Shown: positions 33,903 through 47,286, numbered from the stretch's first letter. The stretch is DNA of 52,500 bases from Neocallimastix lanati (nom. inval.) (GCA_016946835.1 JACVTC010000086.1:167501-220000); one strand, 5' to 3'. Program-made: numbers and translations. The notes: a model not told the origin generated them from the sequence alone.

Positions 33903-35215
33903 TATAAAAGGGTGTTAGAAGCAATAGTTTCTAACTTTTTCCCATTCGTCGATGATAACACCGCGTCCTTCTTTGCGAGTAATAATAATTTCAGTATTAG
34001 TGTGATCAGCCGAATTTGTATCCGATCTTTTGTCACCGGAAGATGAAAAATCCAATGCCTTATCATTTCGATGTTTGACGCTCTTAGCAACGGTAGATTC
34101 AATTCAACCGGAATACCATTTCATCATCAATCTAAAAAGATCGACAAATTAATGGTAATTACGTTTTGTTAGAAACTTCGCAATCCCCACAAAATACAGG
34201 AACAGTCGATGAAGTTGAACTTTTGTTTAAAAATATTATTAACTAATTGTTAAGCTTAATTTTTTTTTTTTTTTCATATATTGAATGCCCACCTAGAAGA
34301 GCACTCAATATAAAATAATAAATAATTATTATCATAATCTCTTTCTGAATCTAAAGAACCATCCAAGGATTTTTGTTCAATTATCATTGCAAAGTTCTAA
34401 AAAAAAGTGATCATCATCTAGAAAAGGTAAAGATTTATTTCTGTAATTTTCCAATTCCTTACAGTCAAAGATATATTGAAATATTAAATCTTTGATTTTA
34501 TGAAATAAATCCAAAAATCATCTCTCCTTGTAAATAATTGCTTTCTTTTTTTTTTTTTTTTTAGCTTTTGAAGGTTTGAAGACATCTCTTTCCCAATAAA
34601 ACTTTTTTTATTTCACTTTTTTTTTTTTTTTACCATTTAATTTCTTAAAGTCCTTGATTCTTTAGTCCATAAGTAATGTTAAAACAGTAGGAATAGTATT
34701 AGTGAAATAATTAATAATACATGATGAGCCTTTCCATTTTCTAAAGCAGCGTAATTGAGATATAGCACATGATAGCTGAAAGAGCTGGAATTTTCAATGA
34801 CACGAGTAATACCATAGAGAATTAACATAAGAATTAACGAGATTTTAAATCCATAATTCCAATAAAGTCTTCTATTAATAATTTTTTTTTTTTTTTTTTA
34901 ACTTTAAAGGGATCTGTTCTTATTTGTACCAAAAGAGAGGAGTATAATATAAAACAAGACTAAGATAAAAGGAAATTAAAACAGACTTTTTCTTCTCTGG
35001 GGGTAGTGAGAAAGGAATAGATTTATTTATAAGAAAAATCGAAAGTACGAATTTTACTTGACATTTTTAAATTACTGTTTAAGTTTGGAAATGTATAGGT
35101 TTCAATGATAAAAGATTCATCAAAAAGGAATACCAAGATAAGTATAATTGTCATTTTTTAGGTAATTTGTTGTTACCAATAAAGAAAGATGGATCTTCTT
35201 TTCTTTTCATCTGGT
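33903..35215 (-). pseudogene. LINE remnant C (3' part of reverse transcriptase gene)
   Basis: Minus-strand relic. From high to low coordinate: NYTYLGIPFDESF (about 35155-35110), SKIRTFDFSYK (about 35050), ISQLRCFRKWKGSSCIINYF (about 34755-34700) and SFIGKEMSSN (about 34590); then a C-terminal stretch KIKDLIFQYIFDCKELENYR (about 34490-34430) and a more GC-rich tail reading NTEIIITRKEGRGVIIDEWE (about 34000-33935). The YLGIPFD and RKWK..S..I.NY blocks have counterparts in LINE remnant A, so they are probably one family in opposite orientations. It holds stops, shifts and T/A runs. The tail (34135-33903) is less certainly part of the element. Confidence 0.7.
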
Positions 35216-35500
35216 ATTCATTTTTATTTACTTTTTTTTTTTTATTTTTTTATTTTATTATACATATATCTATATAAATATATGGATTTTATTTATTTTT
35301 TATTTTTTATTTTATTTTGTTTTATTTTATTTTATTTCTTAGTCTCTTTTAATATTATTTATTTTTAAAAAAAAAAAAATAAAATAAAATAAAAAAACTT
35401 TTCTTTTTTTAATAGAATAATTTAAATAGGAATAATAATTAATAATAGATTTATACATATTTTTTATTTTTTCTTTTTATTTTGGTTTTATTTATTTATT

Positions 35501-35555
<55 letters not shown>

Positions 35556-36087
35556 TTATTTATTTATTTTATTTTATTTAATTTTATTTTTTTAACTATA
35601 TAAAAAAAAATGATAAAAAAAAATTATTATAAAATAATAAAATTTATTTCACTCTAGATAATAGATAATAAAAAAAAAAATTATTAAAAAAAAAAAAAAC
35701 TATTTTGTAAGTATTATAGTATGATACAATAATGATAATTTATAATAAATGGTTATTTATTATTATTTTATTTTTTTTTTTAAAAAATATATATATAGAA
35801 AATAATAAAAATTACAAAAAAAAAAAAATAAAATAAAATAAAATTAATAACTAAATAAAAAGAATATTAAATATTTAATACACAAAGATTTATTATAGTT
35901 ATTACAATTTATATATATAATATTTTATAATAGATTAATAATATATTTTTTTTTTATTTTCATTATTATTTTTTTCCTTTTCTTAAAAAAGAAAAAACGA
36001 AAAATAATAATAAAAAAAATTAGAGAAAAATAATAAAAAAAAAAAAAAATAAGATATAGTAGTAAATAGGATTCATTAGTTTTAAAT
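35216..36087. other. Gene-free stretch
   Basis: Homopolymer-rich, including a pure T run of about 50 bases (about 35504-35553) and (TTTTA)-type runs. It separates LINE remnant C from the 3' end of the TBP gene. Confidence 0.65.
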
Positions 36088-36274
36088 TTATGTTTTTCTG
36101 AAATCCTTTAATACAGGATAAATATTTTCAAATGCTTGATAAATTTCTTCTCTGACCTTTTTTATATATAAATAATATTGCATAGTAATAAATAAATAAA
36201 TAAAACATTATATATAAATATCAATATAAATATTAATAATAACATAGAAAGAAACAAATAAGTAAAGATTAATT

Positions 36275-36333
<59 letters not shown>

Positions 36334-37415
36334 TAATTTAATATTTAAATAAATAAATAAATATTATAATTAATATAATTAATATAATTATTATTACCTT
36401 TGCACCAGTTAATACAATTTTTCCTGAAACAAAAATAAGTAATACAATTTTTGGTTTAACCATACGATAAATAAGTCCAGGGAATAATTCTGGTTCATAC
36501 TTTATTATTAATATTAATTTTTTAATAATTAATAATAATAATAATTTTTAAACAAAAATATATATATATATAAATTTTTTAATAATTTTAATTATTATTG
36601 AATAATAAGATACAAATTTTTTATTATTTAATATAAATAATATATATAATATATATAATATATATATGTAATATTATTCTTATTCTATTTTTATTTTATG
36701 AATCTTATCGTTATTAATTATTAATTATTACACTTGAGAAGTGACCGTGAGCACAAGCTAAACCTTCTAAACGAATAGGAAATTTTACATCACAACTTCC
36801 AACAATATTTTGTATTTTAAATTCATTAAATCTTGCTGGAAAACCTAATTTTTGAATAATTCTAGCATATTTTCGGGCTGCTAATTTAGATTGTTCTTCA
36901 CTTTTAGCTCCTGTAACTACCATTTTTCCAGAAACAAAAATTAATGCAGTTGTTTTAGGCTCTCTGATACGCATAATGACAGCAGCAAAACGCTAAAATA
37001 AAATATTTATATAATAAATTAATAAATAGATAGAGAGATAAATTATATATATATATATATATAATTAATATATATTTTTCATATTATAAATAAGAAAATT
37101 CATAAAAAAAAAAAAAAATGTATAAATATATTTATATACATATATATATAATATTTATAATAATTCATGTTTGTATTATAAATAATAATTTGAATTCAAA
37201 TTCATTTAATTAAAATAAAAAAAATATTATATATATATATATATATATATATTTCATTGTTGTTATTTTTTATTTATTCATATTTATTGATTTAATATAT
37301 ATATATATTTTTCATAATATTTTGTGTATTAAAATTATTATTATATTGATAATTTCTATTTATTGAAATTTATTGTTTAAAAATAATGTTGACTTTCAAT
37401 TTTATAATTCTTTAA

Positions 37416-37446
<31 letters not shown>

Positions 37447-37971
37447 TATTATTACTATTATTTTAAAAAAATCAACAATATAACTTGTAAAATATTTATC
37501 CATTCAATCTTAATATTTTTATATAAAATAATAAAATTACTTATAAAATATTATTATTTTCTTTCATACTTTAGGATTGTATTCTGCATTTCTAGCATGA
37601 AGTGCTATTGTCTTTAAATCTAGACGAGTTTCTAAATTTACTGTAGAAACAATATTTCTATATAATATATATAATTTAAATAGTAATAATATTAATAATA
37701 ATAATTTAATAATAATAGTAATAAATGTAAAATAAGTATATGGCTAAATATTAAGAAATTAAATAATCATAATTGTTCTTCTATAAAATTTAGTAATGCA
37801 TTTTAAAATTATGAAATAATTTTTTTTTTTTTTTTATTTAAAAAAAAAAAAAAATAAATAAAAACAAATAAATAAAAACAAATAAATAAAAATAATAAAT
37901 ATATAGCTATAAATATATCGTATTAAACATATAGTACTAAACACATTATAATTAACAACAACAACAACAAC

Positions 37972-38037
<66 letters not shown>

Positions 38038-38384
38038 TATATAATATAATTTCTATTTATTTTTTTTTTTTTTAATTTTTCTTTTATTGTAATTTTATTT
38101 ATTTTTTTCTTTGAAATTCTTAATATTTAGAGTAATAATAATAATAATTAAATAATGATTATTATATTATAGTAACAATAAATGTAACAATAATATATTT
38201 ACTGTAACGTTGGTCGAATACCAGAAGCATTTTGAGGATCATTAAATGGAGTTGATGGTAATGGCGTTGAAGCTAATGGCGTTGATGGTATTGGCGTTGA
38301 TGGTATGATAGTATTATTAACATTAATTTCTGAATTTGAGGGAGGAGGAGGAGGAACAATAGAAGAATTATTATCAAGAGTCAT
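36088..38384 (-). CDS. TATA-box-binding protein (TBP), five exons
   Basis: General transcription factor that binds the TATA box and nucleates TFIID and the other polymerase initiation complexes in the nucleus. Exons (minus strand): 38384-38203, 37657-37570, 36992-36732, 36499-36398, 36156-36088; all four introns are GT..AG and the sum is 702 bases (233 residues). The first ~56 residues are a variable leader with P-rich and STP repeats ([19 protein letters not shown]). The conserved saddle follows: QNIVSTVNL.., [100 protein letters not shown] and a C-terminal FRKT. Both direct-repeat halves are complete and the DNA-contacting phenylalanines are present. The protein match fixes each splice site. 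Small oddities are LETR where LGCR/LGCK is usual, and CAHGHFSS. Confidence 0.97.
36280..36333. repeat. (AAT)n tract in TBP intron 4
   Basis: About 17 AAT copies (plus strand) inside the last intron. Confidence 0.9.
37955..38037. repeat. (AAC)n(AAT)n tract in TBP intron 1
   Basis: A short AAC run passes into about 21 AAT copies (on the plus strand). It is inside the 545-base first intron of the TBP gene. Confidence 0.9.
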
Positions 38385-39977
38385 TTACTACTTATTTTTA
38401 TCTTTAATTAAATATAATACTCAATGAGGAAAACAATAAGTACAATGGAGAAAAAAAAAAAAAAAAAATAGATAAAAATAAAAAATATAAAATAATGAAT
38501 AATTAAACAATTTTTTTTTTTTTATAAATATATATTTGAATAAAATAATAATGATAACTATTTTTTAATATTTAATATTTACTATTTAATATTATTATAT
38601 AATATTTAATAATTACTCATATTTAATAATTTTAATTACTTTTATTATTAGTATCATTATTTTTTTTTATATTCTTTAACTATAATTAATTTTAATATTA
38701 AATGTATTTTAATAAATATATTTCAGAAATAAATTGTACCTTAATAAATTAATTTTTTTTTTAATTAATTTTTTTTTTAATTAAAAAAAAAAAAAAAAAA
38801 AATTATAAATTATATTATTTTATTATATATCATTATTATTTTATATATTTCATTATTTTATATATTTCATTATTTTATATATATCATTATTTTATATATA
38901 TCATTATTTTATATATTATTATATATTTCATTATTAATAAATATCATTATTTTATATATCATTTTATATATGTCATTATTTTATATTTAATTGCTTAGTT
39001 AAAATTTTAATTTTATATATATTTATATAAATATAAAATAATTTTAATTATATATGAGAAATAATATAAATATAAATCTATAGTTGTAAATGAATTTAAA
39101 ATATATATTATAATATATAATATATAATTTTTATTATTATTATTATGTCTAATCTATTAATTATTAATTATGAGTTTTAAAATGATTAAATTTAAATTTA
39201 TATAAAAGATTAAAATTATTTTTTTTAAAGATTTTAAAGTTGACATAATTACCAAAACTTAATGTTACACCAAACCAAACTAACTTTTTTTTTTTTTTTA
39301 TAGATTTGTTAAATTTAGGATTACTGAAGGCTTCTTTATTTTTTCTATTTTTAAAATTTAATGTTGATATTATTATTATATGTTGATATTATTATTATTA
39401 TCATTAATACTTTTTTTTTAAAGTTGATTAATAATTTAGAAAAAGATATAAATTTTTTCATACATATATATTAATGAAATAAAAGGAATATATATGGAGG
39501 ATATATATCTATATAAATATATATATATTTTTACTTTAAAATAATACTTAGATTTTGAAATTTAAATCCCAATAAATAATAAATATAAATATATATATAT
39601 ATATATTTTTTTTTTATTTATTGAAGTAAAGTATAAATTACTAATATAATTCAATAAATAATAAAGTTCATATAAAATTACCCTTTAAGATGATATTAAA
39701 TTCTATTTAGAATATTTATAAAATAAATACTAATATAAAAAAAAAAAAAAAAAATAAAATAAAAGTGGTGCTTTTTTACATATTTTGTGTGTTTTGATTT
39801 AAAAATTCAATATTTTAATGTAAAATTTTAATAAATAAAAAAAAATAAATTTTCTATTAAAAATATATAAAGAATATATATATATAAATATTAGAAATCA
39901 TAAAATTTGTTAATTTATAAAATATATGGTTTAGTCCAACTTTTTTTATATTAATAATAATTTAATATGTTTTATAA

Positions 39978-40008
<31 letters not shown>

Positions 40009-40870
40009 TCTGAAAATTATAAAAAATACTAAATGATTTCAGCTATAAATTTTTCATTTTGGAATAATAAGATACTAATGAAACTTGTATACTTTGATGT
40101 ATTCTTATAAATATACTAAAATAACTCTGATGGTTTCGTTTCTATATGATTTTCATACTATCTTATAAACATTAATAAATTTTTATATCATATCCATTTT
40201 TTTAATTTTTTTAACATGGCTCTAACTTTTTTTTATTTAGCTGATTATAGTTATTTTTTCAGATATCAAACATTTCATTATTTTTACTTTTTTCTTTTTT
40301 TTTTTTCTATTAAAAGCTCTATTGTAATTAAAAGTATTGGAAGTATTAAATGTATTCATTAATTTTTATTTTTGAGAAATTTTCTCAAACTTTATAAAAA
40401 TATTTTTTTTTACATCTAATAAATATAATGGTGAAATGTATATACAAAAAAAGAGTTTATTATAAAAAAAAAAAAAAAAGACATATATATATTTTATTTT
40501 TTAAATAGATATATTTTATATATATAATTTTTTAAATATTTAAAAAATTATGGTATAATAATTAAACCTAAATATATTTTATAATATCTATTATTTGAGA
40601 ATATATATATAAAATATTTTTTTAAATTATGGAATAAAATTTAACTTAATAAAAGTTAAATTATATTTAACCTTTTTTTTATTTTAATATTTTTCCATTA
40701 TTTATTACAAAATATTCATTTTTATTTTATTGCTCATATATATGATATATAATAAAAAAAAAATATAAAAAATAAAAAAAAATATAAAAAAAAATATATA
40801 AATATAAAAAAAACTTTAATTATTAGTAAAAATAAAAACCATAAAATATAATTAATATTTCTAAAATAGG

Positions 40871-40913
<43 letters not shown>

Positions 40914-41023
40914 AATTTATAATTTTTTTATTATTATCGAATGCATAATTTATTTATTATATGTATTTATAATTATTAATTACATATTAATATTAAGCTA
41001 AAATAACTAAATAATATAAAATA
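38385..41023. other. Gene-free divergent intergenic region
   Basis: 2.6 kb between the TBP start (minus) and the next plus-strand gene. Contains TATATATCATTATTTTA-type tandem units at about 38820-38960, A runs (40880-40911) and otherwise AT-rich DNA. Promoters of both genes should lie here but no motif stands out. Confidence 0.6.
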
Positions 41024-41026
41024 ATG
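41024..41026 (+). other. Possible first exon holding only the start codon
   Basis: The exon beginning at 41241 starts in phase 0 with no in-frame ATG near its start. Upstream, ATG at 41024-41026 is followed directly by GTAATA, a good donor, in phase 0. This would give a 214-base intron. It is only one candidate; a longer upstream exon cannot be excluded. Confidence 0.35.
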
Positions 41027-41240
41027 GTAATAATTAATTAGATAATTATATAGTTTTCTAAAGTCTCCTTTTTCATATATATATTTATAAAAGAAAAATA
41101 TTTATGGTCATAAATATGAAATAAAATTATTTAATAAATATTGTTATATATATTATTTATTTATTATATTTTATTTATTATATTTTATTTTAATTTTTTT
41201 TTTTTCAAAAAAATAATATAAATATATATGTTTAAAATAG

Positions 41241-42168
41241 ATTAATAGCCCTTCTTCAAAAAGAAATAGTACTCATAATGACGATTTATCTATAGTAACT
41301 AAAAAAAATGGATTTAATGAGAGTTCATTAAGAGAATCAGTAATAATACCAAATTCACCAAATATAAATAATTTGGTTATAGATCACTATTTATCACCAA
41401 CATCTGAATGCGAAAATTCACCTCTCTCGGCAACTACAAAAAGTTTTCATAATGAAAGTTTTGTGCAAGAGGAAGAATTTAATTTAAGTGATGTAGGAAA
41501 TTTAAAAAAGTACCTATATTTCGTATCACTTTTAAATCAGAATTTTTCATTCAAGGATTTTGCTATCTTAAAAATAACGGATGATAATATAAAATTAGCT
41601 GTGGTACCGAAAAATGAAAGAGAAAATTATTCAAAATATTTCTTCGATCCACTACTAAATATTAAAGATTTAGATGAAAAAATAATAAATTCTATATTTA
41701 GAAATCATTCAATAAATTTTCAAGTTTCACCCATAATTGAAAATGATTCGGAAAACACTAACAAAAATAATAATAATACTAATAATAATAATAGTAACGA
41801 TGATAATAATATATTTAAAGAAAAAGAAAATGATATAAAAAATATGAATGATAATCAATCATTTAAAGAAAATAACGAAAACAAAAAAAAAGCAGATAAT
41901 GATAATGAAAATGAAAAATCATCATCTGAAAATAATACTAAAACTCCTAATTCAACAAAAAAATATAATTGGGATTTAATAAATATTGGAAATCCTTCCG
42001 ATTTAATTATTCTTGATATCGAAAAATTATTTAGTAGGATAATAAAATTTTTTTTTATTTTATTTTTTTATTTTATTTTTTTTTATTTTATTATTTTTTT
42101 TTATTTTTATTTTTATTCATTATAATTTAAATATATAAATATATAAAATTTAAAATAGATATGAATTA

Positions 42169-42217
<49 letters not shown>

Positions 42218-44974
42218 TGTAATTTTTACACAACTAAAGAAATAACAAAAAATTTTATTATTGATATATAATATTATAATTTCATAAATTATCAACGATA
42301 TTAATATAATTATTATTACTATTATTATTATGAATAAATAATAATAATTAATATATATATATCTATATATTAATAAAAGAGAATACATATTGTGCAAAAG
42401 GATCAATGTTTAAAGGAAACTCAAATATATTTCAATTTAATACTGAAAATAATGTATACCTTTTACAAACTTCATCAAAAAGTAAAAAGAATGAAATATG
42501 TAATATAATCAGAATTATCGGAGGAATGCAAAACCCAATTCAAAGTAATTTTTTAAAAAAATAAAAAAAAATTAAATTAATATAATAAATATGATAATCA
42601 ATCATTAAAATTTTTTTTTTTTTTTAATAAATTTCTTATTTATATTATTAACATTACTTCTCATAAATTAATGATATAAAATGTATTATTTGAATATTTT
42701 TATTATAATTTTTTTTAAGAATCATCCCATTCATCATGGAATCCAAAGATGGATATAATAAAACATGAAAATGAAAATGAAGAGTAAAAAAAAAAAAAAT
42801 TATATTTATTGATATAATAATTAAGAATTAATAATAATCTATCTATCTACATATATATATATATATATTAATGTTATTATAAAGAAACATAATTAAGTAT
42901 CTTTTTACTACATTCAAAAAATATGAACGGACGACAACAGAATTAGAGGTGATTTACTATTTATCATTATATATATTAAAAAAAAAATAATAATAAATAA
43001 TTAAATAATAAATAATTATATTAATTTCGTATAAATAAATTTAGAATGAACTACGTGAAAAAACAAAATTACTCAAAGAAATATTAGAAGATTTCAATAA
43101 CTTATCAAAGTCAAATATGGTAATTGTTCAAACGTTTATTCATTTATTTATTTATTTATTTATTTATTTATTATTATTATTTTTATTATTATTATTATTA
43201 TTAAGATTAAGATTATAATTATTACTATTATTATTATCATTATTATTATTAATATTATTATTATTATTATTATTATTTCATAATAAATTAATTTATTATT
43301 GATTTTAAAATAACAAAAGAGTGTTATAAAAGACTTACAATCAGCAAAAGAACAAAATATTGTTTTACAAGAAAAAATAAATGATATGAAAGAAGAAAAT
43401 GAGTCATCAGTAAATAAAATTAGATTGTTACATATGCGTTTAGAAAATAATAAAAAGACACTGAATGCTTGTCAAAAAATGGTAGGAATGAATATATAAT
43501 TTAGTTATATTATTTAGTTATATAATATAGTTATTTTATTTTATTTTATTTTATTTTATTCAATCTGTACTTATATTTATATTCTACTATTTATTTTTTA
43601 TTTTATTTTATTTTATTTTATTTTATTTTATTTTATTTTATTTTATTTTATTTTATTTTATTTTATTTTATTTATTTTATTTTATTTTATTTTATTTTAT
43701 TTTATTTTATTTTATTTTATTTTATTTTATTTTATTTTATTTATTTATTTTATTTTATTTTATTTTATTTATTTATTTTATTTTATTTTATTTTATTTTA
43801 TTTTATTTTATTTTATTTTATTTTATTTTATTTTATTTTATTTTATTTTATTTTATTTTATTTTATTTTATTTTATTTTATTTTATTTTATTTTATTTTA
43901 TTTTATTTTATTTTATTTTATTTTATTTTATTTTATTTTATTTTATTTTATTTTATTTTATTTTATTTTATTTTATTTTATTTTATTTTATTTTATTTTA
44001 TTTTATTTTATTTTATTTTATTTTATTTTATTTTATTTTATTTTATTTTATTTTATTTTATTTTATTTTATTTTATTTTATTTTATTTTATTTTATTTTA
44101 TTTTATTTTATTTTATTTTATTTTATTTTATTTTATTTTATTTTATTTTATTTTATTTTATTTTATTTTATTTTATTTTATTTTATTTTATTTTATTTTA
44201 TTTTATTTTATTTTATTTTATTTTATTTTATTTTATTTTATTTTATTTTATTTATTTTATTTTATTTTATTTTATTTTATTTTATTTTATTTTATTTTAT
44301 TTTATTTTATTTTATTTTATTTTATTTTATTTTATTTTATTTTATTTTATTTTATTCAATCTGTACTTATATTTATATTCTACTATTTATTTTATTTTAT
44401 TTTATTTTATTCAATCTGTACTTATATTTATATTCTACTATTTATTTTATTTTATTTTATTTTATTTTATTTTATTTTATTTTATTTTATTTTATTTTAT
44501 TTTATTTTATTTTATTTTATTTTATTTTATTTTATTTTATTTTATTTTATTTTATTTTATTTTATTTTATTTTATTTTATTTTATTCAATCTGTACTTTA
44601 TATTTATATTTCAGTTATTTATTTTATTTTACTTTTTTAAAAAAAATATATATATATTTTTTATTAATATGTCATTAATTATATATTATTAATTTTATTT
44701 ATCATTAATTATATATAATTATTATTTTATAATATTATATTCATTTACATATATATATATAGTTTACAGAATTAGAAGAGAAATCCAATAATCAGACAAA
44801 ATCTTATAGAAATATAATAATAATTGCTTTAAGTAAATATTTTTTATTTATATTAATAAATTAATTCTTAATATAATATATAAATATAAAAAACATATTA
44901 ATCAAAACTTCATATTATATTTATATTAATTAGGTATTCTTGTCTGTTTAATAGCAATATTATATATTAAATAA
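41241..44974 (+). CDS. Coiled-coil tail-anchored membrane protein, at least eight exons
   Basis: Exons read by eye: 41241-42033, 42380-42544, 42720-42783, 42885-42948, 43045-43119, 43320-43481, 44763-44832, 44934-44974, all joined in frame at GT..AG sites (477 codons plus stop, not counting the start exon). Order: an S/N-rich N-terminus with several SP sites; a folded-looking block (NLKKYLYFVSLLNQNFSF to FFDPLLNIKDLDEK); an Asn/Glu/Lys low-complexity stretch (about 41750-41960); a second conserved-looking block (NWDLINIGNPSDLIILDIEK, then NIFQFNTENNVYLLQ); a heptad-patterned coiled coil across three exons (LREKTKLLKEILEDFNNL; IKDLQSAKEQNIVLQEKIND); and a C-terminal ~20-residue hydrophobic segment ending YIK-stop. 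No signal peptide is seen in the known part. This layout suits a tail-anchored protein of an internal membrane, perhaps a tether or SNARE-like adaptor. Family not recognised. Confidence 0.75.
42168..42216. repeat. (TTA)n tract in an intron
   Basis: About 16 TTA copies in the intron following the first large exon of the tail-anchored protein gene. Confidence 0.9.
43532..44635. repeat. 1.1-kb intronic (TTTTA)n array with four spaced single-copy inserts
   Basis: Nearly pure pentanucleotide repeat, about 200 copies, filling most of the 1281-base intron 43482-44762. It is broken by a non-repeat segment beginning CAATCTGTACTTATATTTAT at 43561, 44357, 44412 and 44587 (the last copy slightly changed), which shows that blocks of array plus spacer were duplicated. 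A short perfect unit with changed phase (TTTATTTTATT) recurs at about 43670, 43740, 43768 and 44250. Confidence 0.97.
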
Positions 44975-45165
44975 TACATGTATTTTAAAATAAGGAATGA
45001 TATATTATTATTAATTTTTTTTAATAATAAAAAAAAAAGAATATTTTATAAATCAATACAAAAAAAAATAGTATATATTATAAAAAATATTATAAAAAAT
45101 ATTATAATAAAATATATTAAATTATTTATATTTAATTTTTTTTTTAATAAAAATTTTTTTCCTTT

Positions 45166-45216
<51 letters not shown>

Positions 45217-45805
45217 TTTTTCGATAGTAATATACTTGTTTTAAATTAACATAAATGATTAAAAAATTAAAAATTATGTATCATCAATATACTCTTTATA
45301 TTGAAAATTACTTCTAAATGTTATTCATTCTGAATACAGATGTTATGATATAGCACATATCTCTTTAAAAAATATATATATTTATATATATTTAAAATTA
45401 AATAAATAAATAAAAAGATAATATTATATAAATGTTTTCTTGATGTAAAAATGAAAAAAATTTTTTCAATTATTATCATTATTATTTTTGTTTGTTTGTT
45501 TTTATTTTTGTACGTGTTTGTTTGTTTTTATTTTATAGTAATGACAATAAAATTTTTTAATTTAGATTAAATAATAAATTTAATCCCTATATAAATTTTT
45601 TATTTTTGGAATGATTATTTTTAAATATACTGGATCATGTTCCAAATATTACAATTATTTTTAAATTTTTCTATTAAATTATATTTTGATTTTTAATCGT
45701 TTTTATGATGTTGCATATATCTTTTCTATATATATATATATATATAAGTATATATAATAATATTTTATTAGTACTACTTTATTAATATTATTATTAATTA
45801 TTAAT
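44975..45805. other. Convergent intergenic region
   Basis: Lies between the 3' ends of the tail-anchored gene (+) and the next gene (minus). Contains (TTTA)n at about 45166-45219 and TTTG-rich repeats near 45485-45530. The 88-codon plus-strand frame at 44978 is low-complexity and not called. Confidence 0.6.
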
Positions 45806-47286
45806 TTAAAAAAAAATTACTTTTTCAGTCTCAAAACTTTGTCTTGCCATTTTACTTAAAAGGGAATTTTTTTGTTTTTCTGTATCAGTATCATCGTCAT
45901 CATCTGTTTCCAGACTATTTTTACTTGAAAATGCTTAAATAAATATATATGTATATATATATATATATATGTATATATATTAAATAAAGGAAAAAAATAA
46001 TTTAGTATCAAAAATATTTTATCTTATAAAAGATTTCTATTTTCTTTTTCTTTTATTTTTTTTTTTTTTTTTTACTAATATTATGATATTATTAATATAT
46101 TTTTATTTATTATTATTTTTTATTATTAATTTTATAAATTATTATACCATTCGAACTTATAGATGAATTAGACATATATATTTTATTTAGTGAATTATTG
46201 CTTCTATAATTATTTAATGAATTCATATTTTCGTTATGATCTTCATCTGATTCTTTAATGGTATTTGAAGTTAAATTATTTGGGGCGAAATTAAAATTAA
46301 ATCCGTTATTACTATTATTAGAGTTATTTGAAATAGAGTTATTATTGCATGTATAAGGTAAATGGAATGTAAAAGAACTTGGTAAAGATGAAGAAAAGGG
46401 AAAAGAAAATGTAGTAGATGAATTTAAGGAGGAATTTGATTTAACTGGAGGGGATAATGATGCTGACAGTAGTGAATTTTTGAATTTATTATTGTTATTT
46501 TTATTACTATTATTTATGAAGTTTATCGATAAGGGAGAAGATGTATTTGAAAATGAAAAATGATTATTAATTTCTTTTAATGTATTACTATCACTTTGTG
46601 GACTTAAAGGACTTTCAAATAAGAAATTATTTTTATTATTATTATTGGTGTTGTTATTGTTATTAAAATATTTGGAATTATGTTTTATATTTTTTAATTT
46701 TTGAGATATTAATGATGATCTAGGTGTCACTATAATTCTATCTTTTTTATTGTATTCATCATTATTATTTGAATAATTTAATAATTGTAGGTCATTATTA
46801 GAATTATTTTGATTTCTTAATGGTATATTTAATGGTAGTATTTCATTTCTTTTCAATTAAAATATTATTTCATATTATATATAATATTTTATTTTTATAT
46901 AATTATTTTTTATAAAAAAAAAAAAAATAATAAAATAAAATAAAATAAAATAAAATATTTTTATTATTATAAATAATATTATAAGTATATATGAACTATA
47001 TGAAATAATAATAATAATAATAATAACAATTTCATATAATTATTTATATCATTATATTTCTTATAATTTCCTATAAATTTTAATCTTACTGATTATTTAA
47101 TCCTCTTCTTTTCTTAGGGCTATATATTTTTGATGAATCATCGCTATCAGAATCTTCACCAATAGGTAGTTCAATTCTAACTCTTTTGGTTGATTTTTTA
47201 ACGTCGTTATAGAAGTTTTCTGTGTAATACTCATTTGTCCTTTTTTTTAATATACCTTGAAGATCAACGTCCATACTATCATTCAT
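45806..47286 (-). CDS. Low-complexity nuclear-type protein with GILK and SPKK motifs, three exons
   Basis: Exons (minus strand): 47286-47090, 46848-46148, 45933-45806, joined in frame at GT..AG sites (341 residues). The start ATG opens MNDSMDVDLQ. Residues 11-14 are GILK and 34-38 are KRVRI, followed by an acidic run (GEDSDSDDSS) and SPKKRR, which fits both a basic nuclear signal and a cyclin-dependent-kinase site. The middle is Asn/Ser-rich with repeated SP/TP sites (VTPRSS, SPLSP, SLSPP). The last exon has an acidic DDDDDTDTEK run and ends SLLSKMARQSFETEKVIFF. No enzymatic domain is visible. GILK matches the SILK-type docking motif of protein phosphatase 1 partners, so a phosphorylation-controlled PP1 regulator is possible, but only as a suggestion. 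The final exon could end at an alternative donor inside GAAAAAGTAATT. Confidence 0.65.

Noticed and set aside
41460-41730. Weak likeness of the tail-anchored protein's first block to 9-1-1 clamp subunits (Rad1)
   Set aside because: Only a short hydrophobic/polar pattern agrees, and Rad1 proteins have no coiled coil or membrane anchor.
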